A DNA stretch of 64,000 nucleotides from JAEYXS01 sp943367715 (GTDB lineage Bacteria > Verrucomicrobiota > Verrucomicrobiia > Limisphaerales > JAEYXS01), in the NCBI GenBank assembly GCA_943367715.1, contig CALRJY020000008.1:1-64000 (forward strand), written 5' to 3'. Below, piece after piece: positions 1 through 8,389 of this stretch. The notes under the pieces were generated by a model. That model made no database searches, was not told where the DNA came from, and saw nothing but the letters and a program-made list of their open reading frames with translations. Both the position numbers and the translations under genes were made by a program. The stretch's first letter is position 1. Each line of letters opens with the position of its first letter.

Positions 1-852
1 CGACGACAAAGAAACGGTGGTTTTTCAAAAGGCCGTTCCCGAAAAAGGAACCCTACGCATCACCCACAAGAAGGCCGCTATCCCGGGGGCAAAACCGGAG
101 GAAAAATTACCTTCGGGTGTAACGAGGAGATCTGCTGATGTGGAGCACACGTATCATATTTCCTTGGTTCCGAAAGATGGAGGAGCATCTACATCGACTT
201 GGAAAATCAAGTCTCGTGGCCTTTCGAAATCTTTTCAGACTGGTGAGCTCAAATTTTTTGACGCCGCCGTTGAGGGGACGGACGATTTGATTGTCGTATA
301 TCGACATCCCCTTGGCGTGTATTGCGGTATTCACCCAAGGTCGGAAAATGAAAAGAATCGTGGAAATGTAGTTTTACAAGAAAACGAGTCCATTGGTCAT
401 GTTGCCAAGACGGTTTTAATTAGCGGATCGCTGTCCAAAGGCGACTTGAGCGTGGAGATCACCCTTCATAGCGGGAAGCAAATGAAGTTCTGGTGGAAAG
501 ATGACAAATGGGTGGAGGAAGTGCCGAAATGAGCCGAGGCTGGGCAAACTTGTAGTTTGAGAGCGGCATGGTTGGCTTGCTCAGCACCCCTTCAGGTTGC
601 GGGACTTTAAGGGCTCGTTACCGGTGGTGTCGCTCGTGCCTCACTCAACCGACCCAATGATCCGCATCCCTCCGGGATGGCGGGCGGCTTGACGGGGCAG
701 CAGGAAAGGCGGAGGGTGGAATGAGTTCGGGGGATGGGAAAAATGGCCGAGAGCCGATGCGGCGGGAGATGACGATGATGGTGGGGTGCGGTGAGCAATT
801 TGCTGAACCTGAAATGAAACGCAATATTACATTGTGTGGGACTGACCCCTTT
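1..852. repeat. Tandem segmental duplication, copy A (5' truncated by window)
   Basis: This stretch aligns directly with 921-1787, offset by about 917-920 bases. It contains the end of a secreted-protein gene plus its whole downstream intergenic region. The non-coding part (533-760) differs from copy B at only a handful of bases, while the middle of the coding part is much more diverged. The intergenic part (533-867) holds no convincing gene. Confidence 0.9.
2..532 (+). CDS. Hypothetical secreted protein, paralog A (5' end outside window)
   Basis: This is the C-terminal 176 codons of a protein closely related to the one at 868-1449. The reading frame is open from base 2 (Asp-Asp-Lys-Glu), which aligns with the residues just after the signal peptide of paralog B, so the start and signal peptide lie to the left of the window. 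An internal GTG at 17 should not be taken as the start. The two paralogs are nearly identical at the N-terminal part (FQKAVPEKGTLRITHKK) and at the C-terminus (KQMKFWWKDDKWVEEVPK), but the middle differs at many positions and by a one-residue indel. No known domain is recognised. The predicted location is extracytoplasmic, by analogy with the paralog. The function is unknown. Confidence 0.75.
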   Translation, partial: DDKETVVFQKAVPEKGTLRITHKKAAIPGAKPEEKLPSGVTRRSADVEHTYHISLVPKDGGASTSTWKIKSRGLSKSFQTGELKFFDAAVEGTDDLIVVYRHPLGVYCGIHPRSENEKNRGNVVLQENESIGHVAKTVLISGSLSKGDLSVEITLHSGKQMKFWWKDDKWVEEVPK

Positions 853-867
853 AACTTTAAGCTATTT

Positions 868-1449
868 ATGACCAAAACGCTCATTTTTTCACTTTTGCTA
901 ATCACCAGTGCTCTGGCTGCCGACGACAAGGAAGTGGTGGTTTTTCAAAAGGCCGTTCCCGAAAAAGGAACCCTACGCATCACCCACAAGAAGGCCGCTA
1001 TCCCGGGGGCAAAACCGGAGGAGAAATTGCCTTCGGGCGCAACGAGGAGATATCCCGATGTGGAGCACACTTATCTTATTTCCTTGGCTCCGAAAGATGG
1101 AGGAGCATCTACACCCCCTTGGAAAATCAAGACCCGTGGCCGCTCGGATTTTTTTTCTGGAGAGCTTCAATTCCTAGACGCCGCCGTTGATGATACGGAC
1201 GACTTGATTGTCGTATATCGAGGCGCCATTGGCGTGTCTTGCAGTATTGTCCCAAGGTCGGAAAATGAAAAGAATAGAGGGGACGTAGTTTTCAAAGAAT
1301 CCGAAGCCCTTGGTCAGGTTGCCAAGACTGCGCTGATAAGAGGTTTGTTGTCCAAAGGCGATTTGACCGTGGAACTCACCCTCCATGGCGGGAAGCAAAT
1401 GAAGTTCTGGTGGAAAGATGACAAATGGGTGGAGGAAGTGCCGAAATGA
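868..1449 (+). CDS. Hypothetical secreted protein, paralog B
   Basis: A protein of 193 residues. The ATG at 868 is chosen because it gives a clean Sec signal peptide (MTKTLIFSLLLITSALA, cleavage before the Asp-Asp-Lys segment). The same frame is open upstream to 721, but that part is low-complexity intergenic repeat sequence. The mature part is rich in beta-type residues, has conserved ends and a variable centre relative to paralog A, and ends in a Trp/Lys-rich tail. I recognise no family. It lies in the second unit of a tandem duplication, so it is probably part of an expanding local gene family. The function cannot be assigned from sequence. Confidence 0.75.
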   Translation: MTKTLIFSLLLITSALAADDKEVVVFQKAVPEKGTLRITHKKAAIPGAKPEEKLPSGATRRYPDVEHTYLISLAPKDGGASTPPWKIKTRGRSDFFSGELQFLDAAVDDTDDLIVVYRGAIGVSCSIVPRSENEKNRGDVVFKESEALGQVAKTALIRGLLSKGDLTVELTLHGGKQMKFWWKDDKWVEEVPK

Positions 1450-1787
1450 GCCGAGGCTGGGTAAACTTGTAGTTTGAGAACGGCATGGTTGGCTTGCTCT
1501 GCACCCCTTCAGGTTGCGGGACTTTAAGGGCTCGTTGCCGGTGGTGTCGCTCGTGCCTCACTCAACCGACCCAATGAACCGCATCCCTCCGGGATGGCGG
1601 GCGGCTTGACGGGGCAGCAGGAAAGGCGGAGGGTGGAATGAGTTCGGGGGGATGGGAAAAATGGCCGAGAGCCGCGCCGATGCGGCGGGGAGTGACGATG
1701 AAGGTGGCGGTGGATCGCGGGGCGTGGTGAACAATTTGCCGAGCCGGAAATGAAAGAAGTATTACAATCTGTGCGACTGACCCCTTT
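921..1787. repeat. Tandem segmental duplication, copy B
   Basis: The second unit of the duplication at 1-852, covering the mature coding part of paralog B and its 3' intergenic region (1450-1787). The shared intergenic block includes a GC-rich segment and ends in GACTGACCCCTTT just before the next gene in each copy (840-852 and 1775-1787). Copy B has extra bases around 1670-1720. The 363-base stretch 1450-1812 holds no convincing gene. Confidence 0.9.
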
Positions 1788-1812
1788 TATGTCCTGGGAA
1801 AAATAGAAAGTT

Positions 1813-2438
1813 ATGATGATACGCTCAGTTGTAGTTGCTTTATTTTGTCTGTTTTGTGCAGAAGCCCACTCCAAAGGCGATGAATTTTTGGATATGGTCT
1901 CTCCTAAGCAACGGAGCTTTTTGCGGGAAAACCCTAAAGCTTTAAAAACGTTGAACACGGTGGTTGCAGAAGCTTTCGCGACCCGGAGCGTGCAAATCTA
2001 TTATTATTATTCATCGGATAAAACCCGCCCAATTGCTTCGCATTATTACCCGACGGATTCCGCGGTGGGCATCATAATCAAGGCAGAGCAAGAAGCGCTT
2101 GATGAATATTTAAGCATTTTGTTTGAATGCATCAATTCCCATGGCGAGCCGCGTTTCAAAAGAATATTTGAATCGGCTCAAAAGGGTGAGATCAGCAGAA
2201 GAGAGTTTGCGCTTGAAATACTTAAGGTGGAATTTGAGGCTCTGGGGAAAATGAAGGGGCTCTTGGAGGGGTTGAACTTAAGTAAAAGCCTGAAAAAAAA
2301 TCCTTTCAGTATAAGTGCTATTTGGATTGCCCGGCTGAATTTTCTGATTTCCTCGAGTATAAAAGAAAGCTGCATGATGATGGTAAAGAGCCGACTGATT
2401 ATTATGAAACGCAGTATGATATGCTCCGGAAGCAATGA
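1813..2438 (+). CDS. Hypothetical secreted protein with a frameshift at an A8 run
   Basis: Starts at 1813 (or the adjacent ATG at 1816) with a short signal peptide (VVVALFCLFCAEAHS). The first 160 or so residues look like a helical soluble protein. At 2293-2300 there is a run of eight A residues. Left unshifted, the frame runs to 2568, but its last 85 codons have the composition of an out-of-frame translation (many Ser, Met, Ile and Cys). Read with nine A residues, or with a -1 slip, the protein continues naturally as FQYKCYLDCPAEFSDFLEYK, then through DDGKEPTDYYETQYDMLRKQ, to a TGA at 2436-2438. The true product is therefore probably about 208 residues. The shift may be a sequencing error, a recent mutation or slippage on the A run. 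No family is recognised. Confidence 0.6.
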
Positions 2439-2600
2439 ATCTTTTTGTGAGGCTGAACTATCGTTGTCAATTAACTGTCACCAGCTTTTTGGTTCTCGAA
2501 AACCATCTGCAGTTCCGGTCGAACGGCTGGACCGCAGTGCCAAGCGTCATTCAATCGATTGCCATTGAATAACCACGTCATCTGGCTGGCGGATGTTGAA

Positions 2601-2621
2601 GCGGCTTAAAAGCCGCGCTCC
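2601..2621. repeat. Short palindromic repeat with GCTCC tail
   Basis: Stem GCGGCTT/AAGCCGC with an AA loop, followed by GCTCC. The same tail follows hairpins with other stems at 30373 and 49755. Confidence 0.55.
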
Positions 2622-2744
2622 TTCTGGCTGTCGGTGCCCGGCAGATTTTGTGTTCTTCTCCAGACCGGAAATAGAGGCGGGGGAGTCGTACCGGGTCGGA
2701 GATCGGCGCTCCAGGGGAAGAGGCAACGGCTTGGTGCAGGCAGA

Positions 2745-2788
2745 TTTGGTAGAATACCTCGGCACTTGCGTACATGTGCCGAGGTGGG
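2745..2788. repeat. Dispersed hairpin element, copy 1 (second copy at 49523-49566)
   Basis: TTTGGTAGAA, then a perfect 9-bp stem CCTCGGCAC/GTGCCGAGG around a 10-base loop (TTGCGTACAT), then TGGG. Flanks and stem match the copy at 49523-49566 in the same orientation. The loop of that copy is close to the reverse complement of this one. Confidence 0.75.
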
Positions 2789-2867
2789 CTGAAAGGCGTT
2801 GGTTTGGGCGGCGCGGCAACGCCGCCCTGCCGGATATGGGGGTGAAAACTTTTTTAAAATATTTTTA

Positions 2868-2894
2868 CCCCTGTGACTATGGATGTCACAGGGG
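2868..2894. other. Perfect 10-bp stem-loop next to an AT-rich block
   Basis: CCCCTGTGAC (2868-2877) and GTCACAGGGG (2885-2894) flank a 7-base loop. An A/T-only stretch of about 16 bases lies immediately to the left. It lacks a canonical T run on either side, so it could be an operator, a transcript hairpin or another dispersed repeat rather than a clear terminator. Confidence 0.5.
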
Positions 2895-3067
2895 GGTGGT
2901 AGGATGCGGGCATGAACAGAGAAGTTAGAGCGATGAATGGAGCGGGGACGAAGGGGAGGTCAGAGCCTCCACAGGTCGGCTGCTACGATTTCTCGGAAAA
3001 GGGGCATCCGCCGGGAGGTTTTATCTCAAGGTTGAAAATGGCCGGATTCTTGCCATCCTTCGGGCAC

Positions 3068-3595
3068 ATGAAGCGTTTTGCGGTCCTATTTTTGGCGGCG
3101 GCATTGTTGACGGGCAGTTTCGGGTGCCGTCCGAGTGCGACCTCGGCTCCGCCCGCAGGGACGAATGCCCCGGCCAAACCAAAGGGCACGCCGCAGGCCA
3201 AACTCCCGACCATCAAGCTGGATGTGGGGGGCAAGGAGATGGTTTCTGAGGTGGCTGCGGATGATCGGACCCGGCAGATGGGCATGATGTTCCGCGAAAC
3301 GATGGGCAAGGATGAGGGGATGATTTTCGTGTTTCCGGCACCGTATCAAGCTTCCTTCTGGATGAAGAACACGTTCGTGCCATTGGACGCCGCTTACATC
3401 GATTCGCGAGGGGTGATTTTAGAGATTCACAAACTGATGCCGTTGAACGAAGATTCGGTAGCGGCTTCCAGCGACCAGGTGCAGTATGTGCTGGAGACGC
3501 CGCAGGGATGGTTCGAGCGGAACGGAGTGAAAGTGGGAGCCCTGATCGTCACGGAGCATGGGCCACTGGCCAAGGTGTTGAAGACAAACCGGTAA
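3068..3595 (+). CDS. DUF192 family (putative) lipoprotein
   Basis: A protein of 175 residues. The ATG at 3068 gives a Lys-Arg start, a hydrophobic segment (FAVLFLAAALLTGSFG) and a Cys at about residue 24 that may be lipidated, although the lipobox is imperfect. A Pro/Ala-rich linker follows, then a DUF192 domain with the family hallmarks RQMGMMFRETM, GMIFVFP and FWMKNTFVPLDAAYID. DUF192 proteins are small single-domain exported proteins with no firmly established biochemical role. The frame is open upstream to 2912, but that extension would bury the signal peptide. It lies 15 bases upstream of nadE on the same strand, so the two may be cotranscribed. Confidence 0.85.
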   Translation: MKRFAVLFLAAALLTGSFGCRPSATSAPPAGTNAPAKPKGTPQAKLPTIKLDVGGKEMVSEVAADDRTRQMGMMFRETMGKDEGMIFVFPAPYQASFWMKNTFVPLDAAYIDSRGVILEIHKLMPLNEDSVAASSDQVQYVLETPQGWFERNGVKVGALIVTEHGPLAKVLKTNR

Positions 3596-3610
3596 CGGAA
3601 GCGAATACGA

Positions 3611-5248
3611 ATGAAAGTAGCGCTGGCACAGATCAATACGACCGTCGGGTGGATCACTGACAACGAGCAGAAGATTCTGACGGCGTACAAGCGCGGGGTG
3701 GAAGCGGGCGCGGATGTCGTGGTGCTGCCAGAGCTGGCCATCACCGGTTACCCGCCGCGCGACCTGCTGCTCAAGCATGGCTTCATCGATCGCAATCTAT
3801 CCGCCCTGGAACGTCTCGCGGAAGCCACCGGCAAGGTGGGCTTGATCGTGGGTTTTGTCGGTCGCAATGACGTGCGGCCTGGTCGTGAGGCGACCAATTC
3901 CGTGGCCCTCTGCCAGAACGGCAAAGTGATCGCCACCCGGGTGAAGACGTTGCTGCCTACCTACGATGTCTTCGATGAAGACCGTTATTTCGAACCGGCC
4001 AAGGAAAACCACGTCGTGGAATTCAACGGTCGCAAGGTCGCGCTGACCGTTTGCGAAGACATCTGGAACGATGAGGATTTCTGGCAGGATCGCCGTTATC
4101 AACGCAACCCGGTGAATGATCTGGTGGCGGAAGGGGCGGAGATCATCTTCAACGTCTCGGCCTCGCCGTGGCATATCGGCAAGAACCGCATGCGCCACGA
4201 GATGCTAAAGAGCATGGCGGCGAAAGCGCAACGCCCGCTCATCTACTGCAACTCGGTGGGCGGTAATGATGAACTGGTGTTCGATGGTGGCAGTCTGGTG
4301 TTCAACGCGGCAGGCGAGCGGCTGACCCAAGGCAAACTCTTCGAAGAAGATTTCCTGCTGGTGGACCTGGAAAAAACCACGCCTGTTGAACCGCGTGATT
4401 ACCCGGCGGAAGAGAAGATTTTCAAGGCGCTGGCTCTCGGTTTGCGGGATTACATCCACAAGTGCGGGTTTAAATCGGCCGTGCTGGGCTTGAGCGGCGG
4501 TATCGATTCGGCGCTCGTGGCGTGCATCGCTGTGGAGGCTCTGGGCAAGGAGAACGTGCGCGGGCTGTCGCTGCCTTCGCAATATTCCTCGCAAGGTTCG
4601 CTGGATGACGCGCGGATACTGGCGGAGAACCTGGGCATCCAGTATGACATCGTCACCATCAAAGAGCCTTTCGACGCGGTGCAAGACCGGATGAAAGCGG
4701 TGTTCGCGGGCAAAACGGAAGACACTACGGAAGAGAACATGCAGGCGCGCTTGCGCGGCGTGATTTTGATGGCGATGTCGAACAAGTTCGGCTCACTGCT
4801 GTTGACCACGGGTAACAAGAGCGAGCTGGCGGTGGGTTATTGCACGCTCTATGGCGACATGTGCGGTGGTCTGGCCGTCATTAGTGATGTGCCGAAGACG
4901 ATGGTGTATCGCATCTCGGAATGGGTGAACCGCGAGAAAGAGATCATTCCGCGCGACACCATCACGAAGCCGCCCTCGGCCGAATTGCGCCCGGATCAAA
5001 CCGATCAAGATTCGCTGCCGCCATACGAAGTGCTGGATGCGATTCTCGAGGCGTACGTGGTGCATCAGAAATCTCAGGCGGAGATCATCGCCAGTGGTTT
5101 CGCGGAAGATGTGGTGCGCTTCGTAGTGCGGCTCATCGACCTGAACGAATACAAGCGTCGTCAGGCCGCTCCCGGCTTGAAGGTGACGACGAAGGCCTTC
5201 GGCGTGGGACGCCGCATCCCGATCGCGCAGCGGTATCGCGAATGGTGA
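3611..5248 (+). CDS. nadE: Glutamine-dependent NAD+ synthetase
   Basis: A protein of 545 residues. It catalyses the last step of NAD+ synthesis: ATP-dependent amidation of nicotinate adenine dinucleotide with ammonia from glutamine. The N-terminal half is a nitrilase-type glutaminase domain with the catalytic Glu (E41 in VLPELAITGYPPRDLL), the Lys of RVKTLLPTYDVFDE and the Cys of VCEDIW. The C-terminal half is an ATP-pyrophosphatase domain with the P-loop LGLSGGIDSAL and downstream TTGNKSELAVGY and YGDMCGGL motifs. Length and motif order are typical of the bacterial two-domain enzyme. The start at 3611 is followed directly by the conserved MKVALAQIN. It probably shares a transcript with the DUF192 gene just upstream. 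Confidence 0.97.
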   Translation: MKVALAQINTTVGWITDNEQKILTAYKRGVEAGADVVVLPELAITGYPPRDLLLKHGFIDRNLSALERLAEATGKVGLIVGFVGRNDVRPGREATNSVALCQNGKVIATRVKTLLPTYDVFDEDRYFEPAKENHVVEFNGRKVALTVCEDIWNDEDFWQDRRYQRNPVNDLVAEGAEIIFNVSASPWHIGKNRMRHEMLKSMAAKAQRPLIYCNSVGGNDELVFDGGSLVFNAAGERLTQGKLFEEDFLLVDLEKTTPVEPRDYPAEEKIFKALALGLRDYIHKCGFKSAVLGLSGGIDSALVACIAVEALGKENVRGLSLPSQYSSQGSLDDARILAENLGIQYDIVTIKEPFDAVQDRMKAVFAGKTEDTTEENMQARLRGVILMAMSNKFGSLLLTTGNKSELAVGYCTLYGDMCGGLAVISDVPKTMVYRISEWVNREKEIIPRDTITKPPSAELRPDQTDQDSLPPYEVLDAILEAYVVHQKSQAEIIASGFAEDVVRFVVRLIDLNEYKRRQAAPGLKVTTKAFGVGRRIPIAQRYREW

Positions 5249-5330
5249 GGAGGTCGTGCGGTTTAATCGGCATTCGTGGGCGAGAACTGGCTTTGCGCGG
5301 TTCCTTGCCTTCGGCTAATTTATTTCCAAC

Positions 5331-6617
5331 ATGATTTCACGAGCAAAGTCGGAAGCATTATTTGACGAGTCGTTGCGGTATATCCCGGGTGGAGTGAACT
5401 CGCCGGTGCGGGCCTTTCGTGCCGTGGGCGGCAAACCGTTCTTCGTGGACCGCGCCAAGGGTTCGCGCGTGTGGGACGTGGACGGCAACGAATACCTCGA
5501 TTACGTGGGCACTTGGGGCCCGGCGATCCATGGACATGCCTTTCCACCCATCATCAAGGCCGTGCAACAGACAGCGGAGCGGGGGACGAGCTTTGGTATC
5601 CCGAATCCACTAGAGCTGGTGATGGCCAAGCGCGTGGTGGAAGCCGTGCCGAGCGTGCAAAAGATCCGCATGTGCAGCTCGGGTACGGAGGCGTGCATGA
5701 GCGCGATCCGTTTGGCACGCGGTTTCACCAAGCGTGACAAAATCATCAAGTTCGACGGCTGCTATCACGGCCACGGCGATTCGCTTTTGGTGAAAGCAGG
5801 TTCGGGCGCATTGACGTTTGGTAATCCAGACAGCGCCGGTGTCCCCGCAGATTTCGCGAAACACACCATCGTGCTGCCTTACAACGATGAAGAGGCCATC
5901 AAGGCGGCGTTCGCGGCCAATGCGAAGGAGATCGCGTGCGTCATCGTCGAGGGTGTTCCGGCCAACGCGGGCCTGTATCTGCCCAAGCCCGGATACTACG
6001 AATTGATCACCAAGCTCTGCAAAGACAACGGCAGCGTCTTCATCTTTGATGAAGTGATGACCGGCTTCCGCCTGTCGCTTGGTGGTGCGCAAAAGATTTT
6101 CGGACTTACGCCTGATCTCTCCTGCTTCGGCAAGATCATCGGCGGTGGTCTGCCCGTGGGTGCCTTTGGTGGCCGGGCGGACATCATGGATTACCTCGCT
6201 CCGCTAGGCCCCGTGTATCAAGCAGGAACGTTGAGCGGGAACCCATTGGCGATGGCGGCGGGCATTGCCGCATTAGACGCGCTGGCCGATGGCAAAGCCT
6301 ACGAACGTTTGGAATCGTTGGGCCAACAGCTTGAAGCGGGCATGAAATCGGCGGCGAAGGCAGCCAATATTCCTGTAGAATTCAAACGCATTGGCTCCAT
6401 GTTCTGCGGCTACTTCACGGACAAGCCCGTATACAATCTGGCCGATGCGATGACGAGTGACCGGCAACGCTTCAACAAGTTCTTCCACGGCCTGCTGAAC
6501 GAGTGCATCTATCTGGCTCCATCGCAGTTCGAGGCGGGCTTCATCTCCACGGCGCATACGCCGGAGGATATTGATAAGACGGTGCAGGTGGCGGCGAAGG
6601 TGTTCAAGACTCTTTGA
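5331..6617 (+). CDS. hemL: Glutamate-1-semialdehyde 2,1-aminomutase
   Basis: A protein of 428 residues. A PLP enzyme of the C5 tetrapyrrole pathway that converts glutamate-1-semialdehyde to 5-aminolevulinate. Visible motifs are FVDRAKGSRVWDVDGNEYLD, the SSGTEACMSAIRLAR phosphate-binding region, DEVMTGFR, and the PLP lysine in CFGKIIGGGLPVGAFGG. QAGTLSGNPLAMAAG follows. Length and N-terminus (SEALFDESLRYIPGGVNSP) are standard. It is the first gene of a tight run with ruvX and truA: ruvX begins 8 bases after its stop. The organism therefore makes haem by the glutamyl-tRNA route, but no other hem gene is in the window. Confidence 0.97.
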   Translation: MISRAKSEALFDESLRYIPGGVNSPVRAFRAVGGKPFFVDRAKGSRVWDVDGNEYLDYVGTWGPAIHGHAFPPIIKAVQQTAERGTSFGIPNPLELVMAKRVVEAVPSVQKIRMCSSGTEACMSAIRLARGFTKRDKIIKFDGCYHGHGDSLLVKAGSGALTFGNPDSAGVPADFAKHTIVLPYNDEEAIKAAFAANAKEIACVIVEGVPANAGLYLPKPGYYELITKLCKDNGSVFIFDEVMTGFRLSLGGAQKIFGLTPDLSCFGKIIGGGLPVGAFGGRADIMDYLAPLGPVYQAGTLSGNPLAMAAGIAALDALADGKAYERLESLGQQLEAGMKSAAKAANIPVEFKRIGSMFCGYFTDKPVYNLADAMTSDRQRFNKFFHGLLNECIYLAPSQFEAGFISTAHTPEDIDKTVQVAAKVFKTL

Positions 6618-6624
6618 TTTCACT

Positions 6625-7044
6625 ATGCGAATACTGGCATTAGATCACGGGACGGTGCGCATCGGCGTCGCGGTGAGCGATGAACTGAAGATGATGGCGC
6701 ATCCGCTGGAGTTCATCCCGGCCGACCCGTTTGCAGATTTTCTCGTGCGCCTGAAGGAGATCATCCGCGAAAAGGAAGTGGAGCTGATCGTCATCGGCAT
6801 GCCGCGCAATATGAATGGCAGTTACGGTCCGGCGGCGCTGAAAGTGCAAGTTTTCGTGGCGGCCTTAAAAGATGCGATTACCATTCCCATCAAGGCTTGG
6901 GACGAGCGGCTGACTTCCGTTCAGGCGAACAAGATTTTACGCGACAATAAGGTGCGCGGTGACAAGCGCAAGGAGCAGGTGGACAAGATGGCGGCCGCGA
7001 TTCTGCTGCAAAGCTACTTGGATTCCGTGGGCATGGGCGCCTGA
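6625..7044 (+). CDS. ruvX: Putative Holliday junction resolvase RuvX/YqgF
   Basis: A protein of 139 residues with an RNase H-like fold. The ATG at 6625 gives the family N-terminus MRILALDHGTVRIGVAVSD, holding the first catalytic Asp. Further motifs are IVIGMPRNMNGSYGP and WDERLTSVQANKIL, and the final helix keeps the Asp of VDKMAAAILLQSYL. Members of this family are implicated in 16S rRNA 5'-end maturation (YqgF) and have resolvase-like activity. The longer frame from 6571 runs into hemL and is rejected. It lies 3 bases before truA, which suggests translational coupling. Confidence 0.93.
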   Translation: MRILALDHGTVRIGVAVSDELKMMAHPLEFIPADPFADFLVRLKEIIREKEVELIVIGMPRNMNGSYGPAALKVQVFVAALKDAITIPIKAWDERLTSVQANKILRDNKVRGDKRKEQVDKMAAAILLQSYLDSVGMGA

Positions 7045-7047
7045 GCT

Positions 7048-7905
7048 ATGACGGCCAGCGCGCCCATAGGAAAGCCAGAGACAGCGGACGAGATCAGCTC
7101 GCCAGACGCCGTCAAATTCAAGCTGGTCATCGCCTACGACGGCACCAACTATTCTGGCTGGCAGGTGCAGAAGACGGGCGTCGGTGTGCAGCAAAAGGTG
7201 GAAGAGGCCCTCGCCAAGATTTTCCCTACGCCCAAGCGCCTGTACAGCTCCAGCCGTACGGATACCGGCGTGCATGCTATGGGCATGGTGGCGCACGTGG
7301 AGATACCGAACGGTGAGTTGAAGATGGATGCGCGCAAGCTGCTGCTGGCTCTGAACGCGAATCTGCCATCGGATGTGAAGGTGATGTCAGCCAAGCAGGT
7401 CCCTGCTGATTTTCATGCCCGGTTCAACGCTTGCGGAAAACAATACCGTTACTTTCTCTGGAACCACTCGGCTTCCAATCCTTTGCTGCGTACACAAGTG
7501 TGGCATGTGCCGAAAGAGCTGAACCTCGCCGCTATGCGGGAGGCGGCCAAGCTGTTCGTGGGCAAGCACGACTTCAAATCCTTCGCCGCCAATCGCGATT
7601 ACGAGATGGAAAGCACCGTGCGGACGATGCACCGCTGTGACATCCAGAAGAAAGGACCATTACTGACCTTCATCATCGAGGGCGATGGTTTCCTCTACAA
7701 GATGTGCCGGGGCATCGCCGGCACGCTGGTGCAGTTAGGGCAGGGGAAGATCGCCGTAGCGGACATCAAACACATCCTGGCTGCCAAAGACCGGCGCGTT
7801 GCCGGCATGACCGCACCCGCACATGGCTTGGTGCTGTGGAAGGTGTTTTATAAAAAAGGGTTTAAGGCGAAGCGTCCGAAGTCCGAAGCGGCGGACCTGG
7901 AGTAA
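7048..7905 (+). CDS. truA: tRNA pseudouridine(38-40) synthase
   Basis: A protein of 285 residues that isomerises uridines 38-40 in the tRNA anticodon arm. The catalytic Asp sits in SSSRTDTGVHAMG. Other TruA hallmarks are KLVIAYDGTNYSGWQVQ, ARFNACGKQYRYFLWN, HDFKSFAAN and GDGFLYKMCRGIAGTLV. It carries about 22 extra N-terminal residues before the conserved KFKLVIAYDG and a short Lys-rich C-terminal tail. The start at 7048 is only 3 bases after ruvX. An in-frame start closer to the conserved core is not evident, so the extension is probably real. Confidence 0.95.
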   Translation: MTASAPIGKPETADEISSPDAVKFKLVIAYDGTNYSGWQVQKTGVGVQQKVEEALAKIFPTPKRLYSSSRTDTGVHAMGMVAHVEIPNGELKMDARKLLLALNANLPSDVKVMSAKQVPADFHARFNACGKQYRYFLWNHSASNPLLRTQVWHVPKELNLAAMREAAKLFVGKHDFKSFAANRDYEMESTVRTMHRCDIQKKGPLLTFIIEGDGFLYKMCRGIAGTLVQLGQGKIAVADIKHILAAKDRRVAGMTAPAHGLVLWKVFYKKGFKAKRPKSEAADLE

Positions 7906-7920
7906 TCATTTGATTCGTTG

Positions 7921-8385
7921 ATGAACATCGTTCTCTTACAGCCGGAGATTCCGCCCAATACAGGCAACGTTGCCCGGCTTTGCGCGGCTACGAAGACGCG
8001 CCTGCATCTCATCGAGCCCTTCGGTTTTCAATTGGACGACAAGCAGCTCAAACGCGCCGGCATGGATTACTGGCAGCAGGTGGATTGGCAGCGCTGGAAA
8101 AACTGGCCCGAGTTCGTCGCCGGACAAGCGGCCGACGCTCGCTTCTGGTTCATCGAATCGGATGGGCCCAAGCACTATGCCGAAGTGGCTTATCAGGCGA
8201 ACGACTATCTGGTTTTCGGCCGGGAGACGGCCGGATTACCAAAGCAGTTGATCGAAGAGAATCGCGAACGGTGGCTGCGGATACCGATGTTTAACTCGGA
8301 ATCCCGTTCACTGAACTTGTCCAATTGCGCTGCGCTGGTGCTCTTCGAAGCACTGCGCCAGCAAGGTTTCAACGGGGAGGTCTAA
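7921..8385 (+). CDS. trmL: tRNA (cytidine/uridine-34-2'-O)-methyltransferase (SPOUT)
   Basis: A protein of 154 residues that methylates the wobble ribose of tRNA-Leu species using SAM. The sequence begins with the family signature MNIVLLQPEIPPNTGNVARLC and has the trefoil-knot motifs LVFGRETAGLPKQLI and RSLNLSNCAALVLFEALRQ. The ATG at 7921 is preferred over the preceding TTG at 7918. It follows truA by 15 bases, forming a small tRNA-modification pair, and converges on the minus-strand gene at 8390. Confidence 0.95.
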   Translation: MNIVLLQPEIPPNTGNVARLCAATKTRLHLIEPFGFQLDDKQLKRAGMDYWQQVDWQRWKNWPEFVAGQAADARFWFIESDGPKHYAEVAYQANDYLVFGRETAGLPKQLIEENRERWLRIPMFNSESRSLNLSNCAALVLFEALRQQGFNGEV

Positions 8386-8389
8386 CCGG

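Larger units (their letters stand above)
2439..3067. other. 629-base intergenic region with several hairpins, no convincing gene
   Basis: Holds three palindromic elements, listed separately (2601-2621, 2745-2788, 2868-2894). Weak ORFs cross it on both strands, but they run through the hairpins and resemble no protein family. An AT-rich block at 2849-2866 directly precedes the last hairpin. Confidence 0.6.

Noticed and set aside
2868..2894. CRP-type operator
   Set aside because: TGTGA and TCACA are present but 9 bases apart instead of 6, within a longer 10-bp palindrome.
2593..2928. 111-residue plus-strand open frame
   Set aside because: Runs through two palindromic repeats; no ribosome site or family resemblance.
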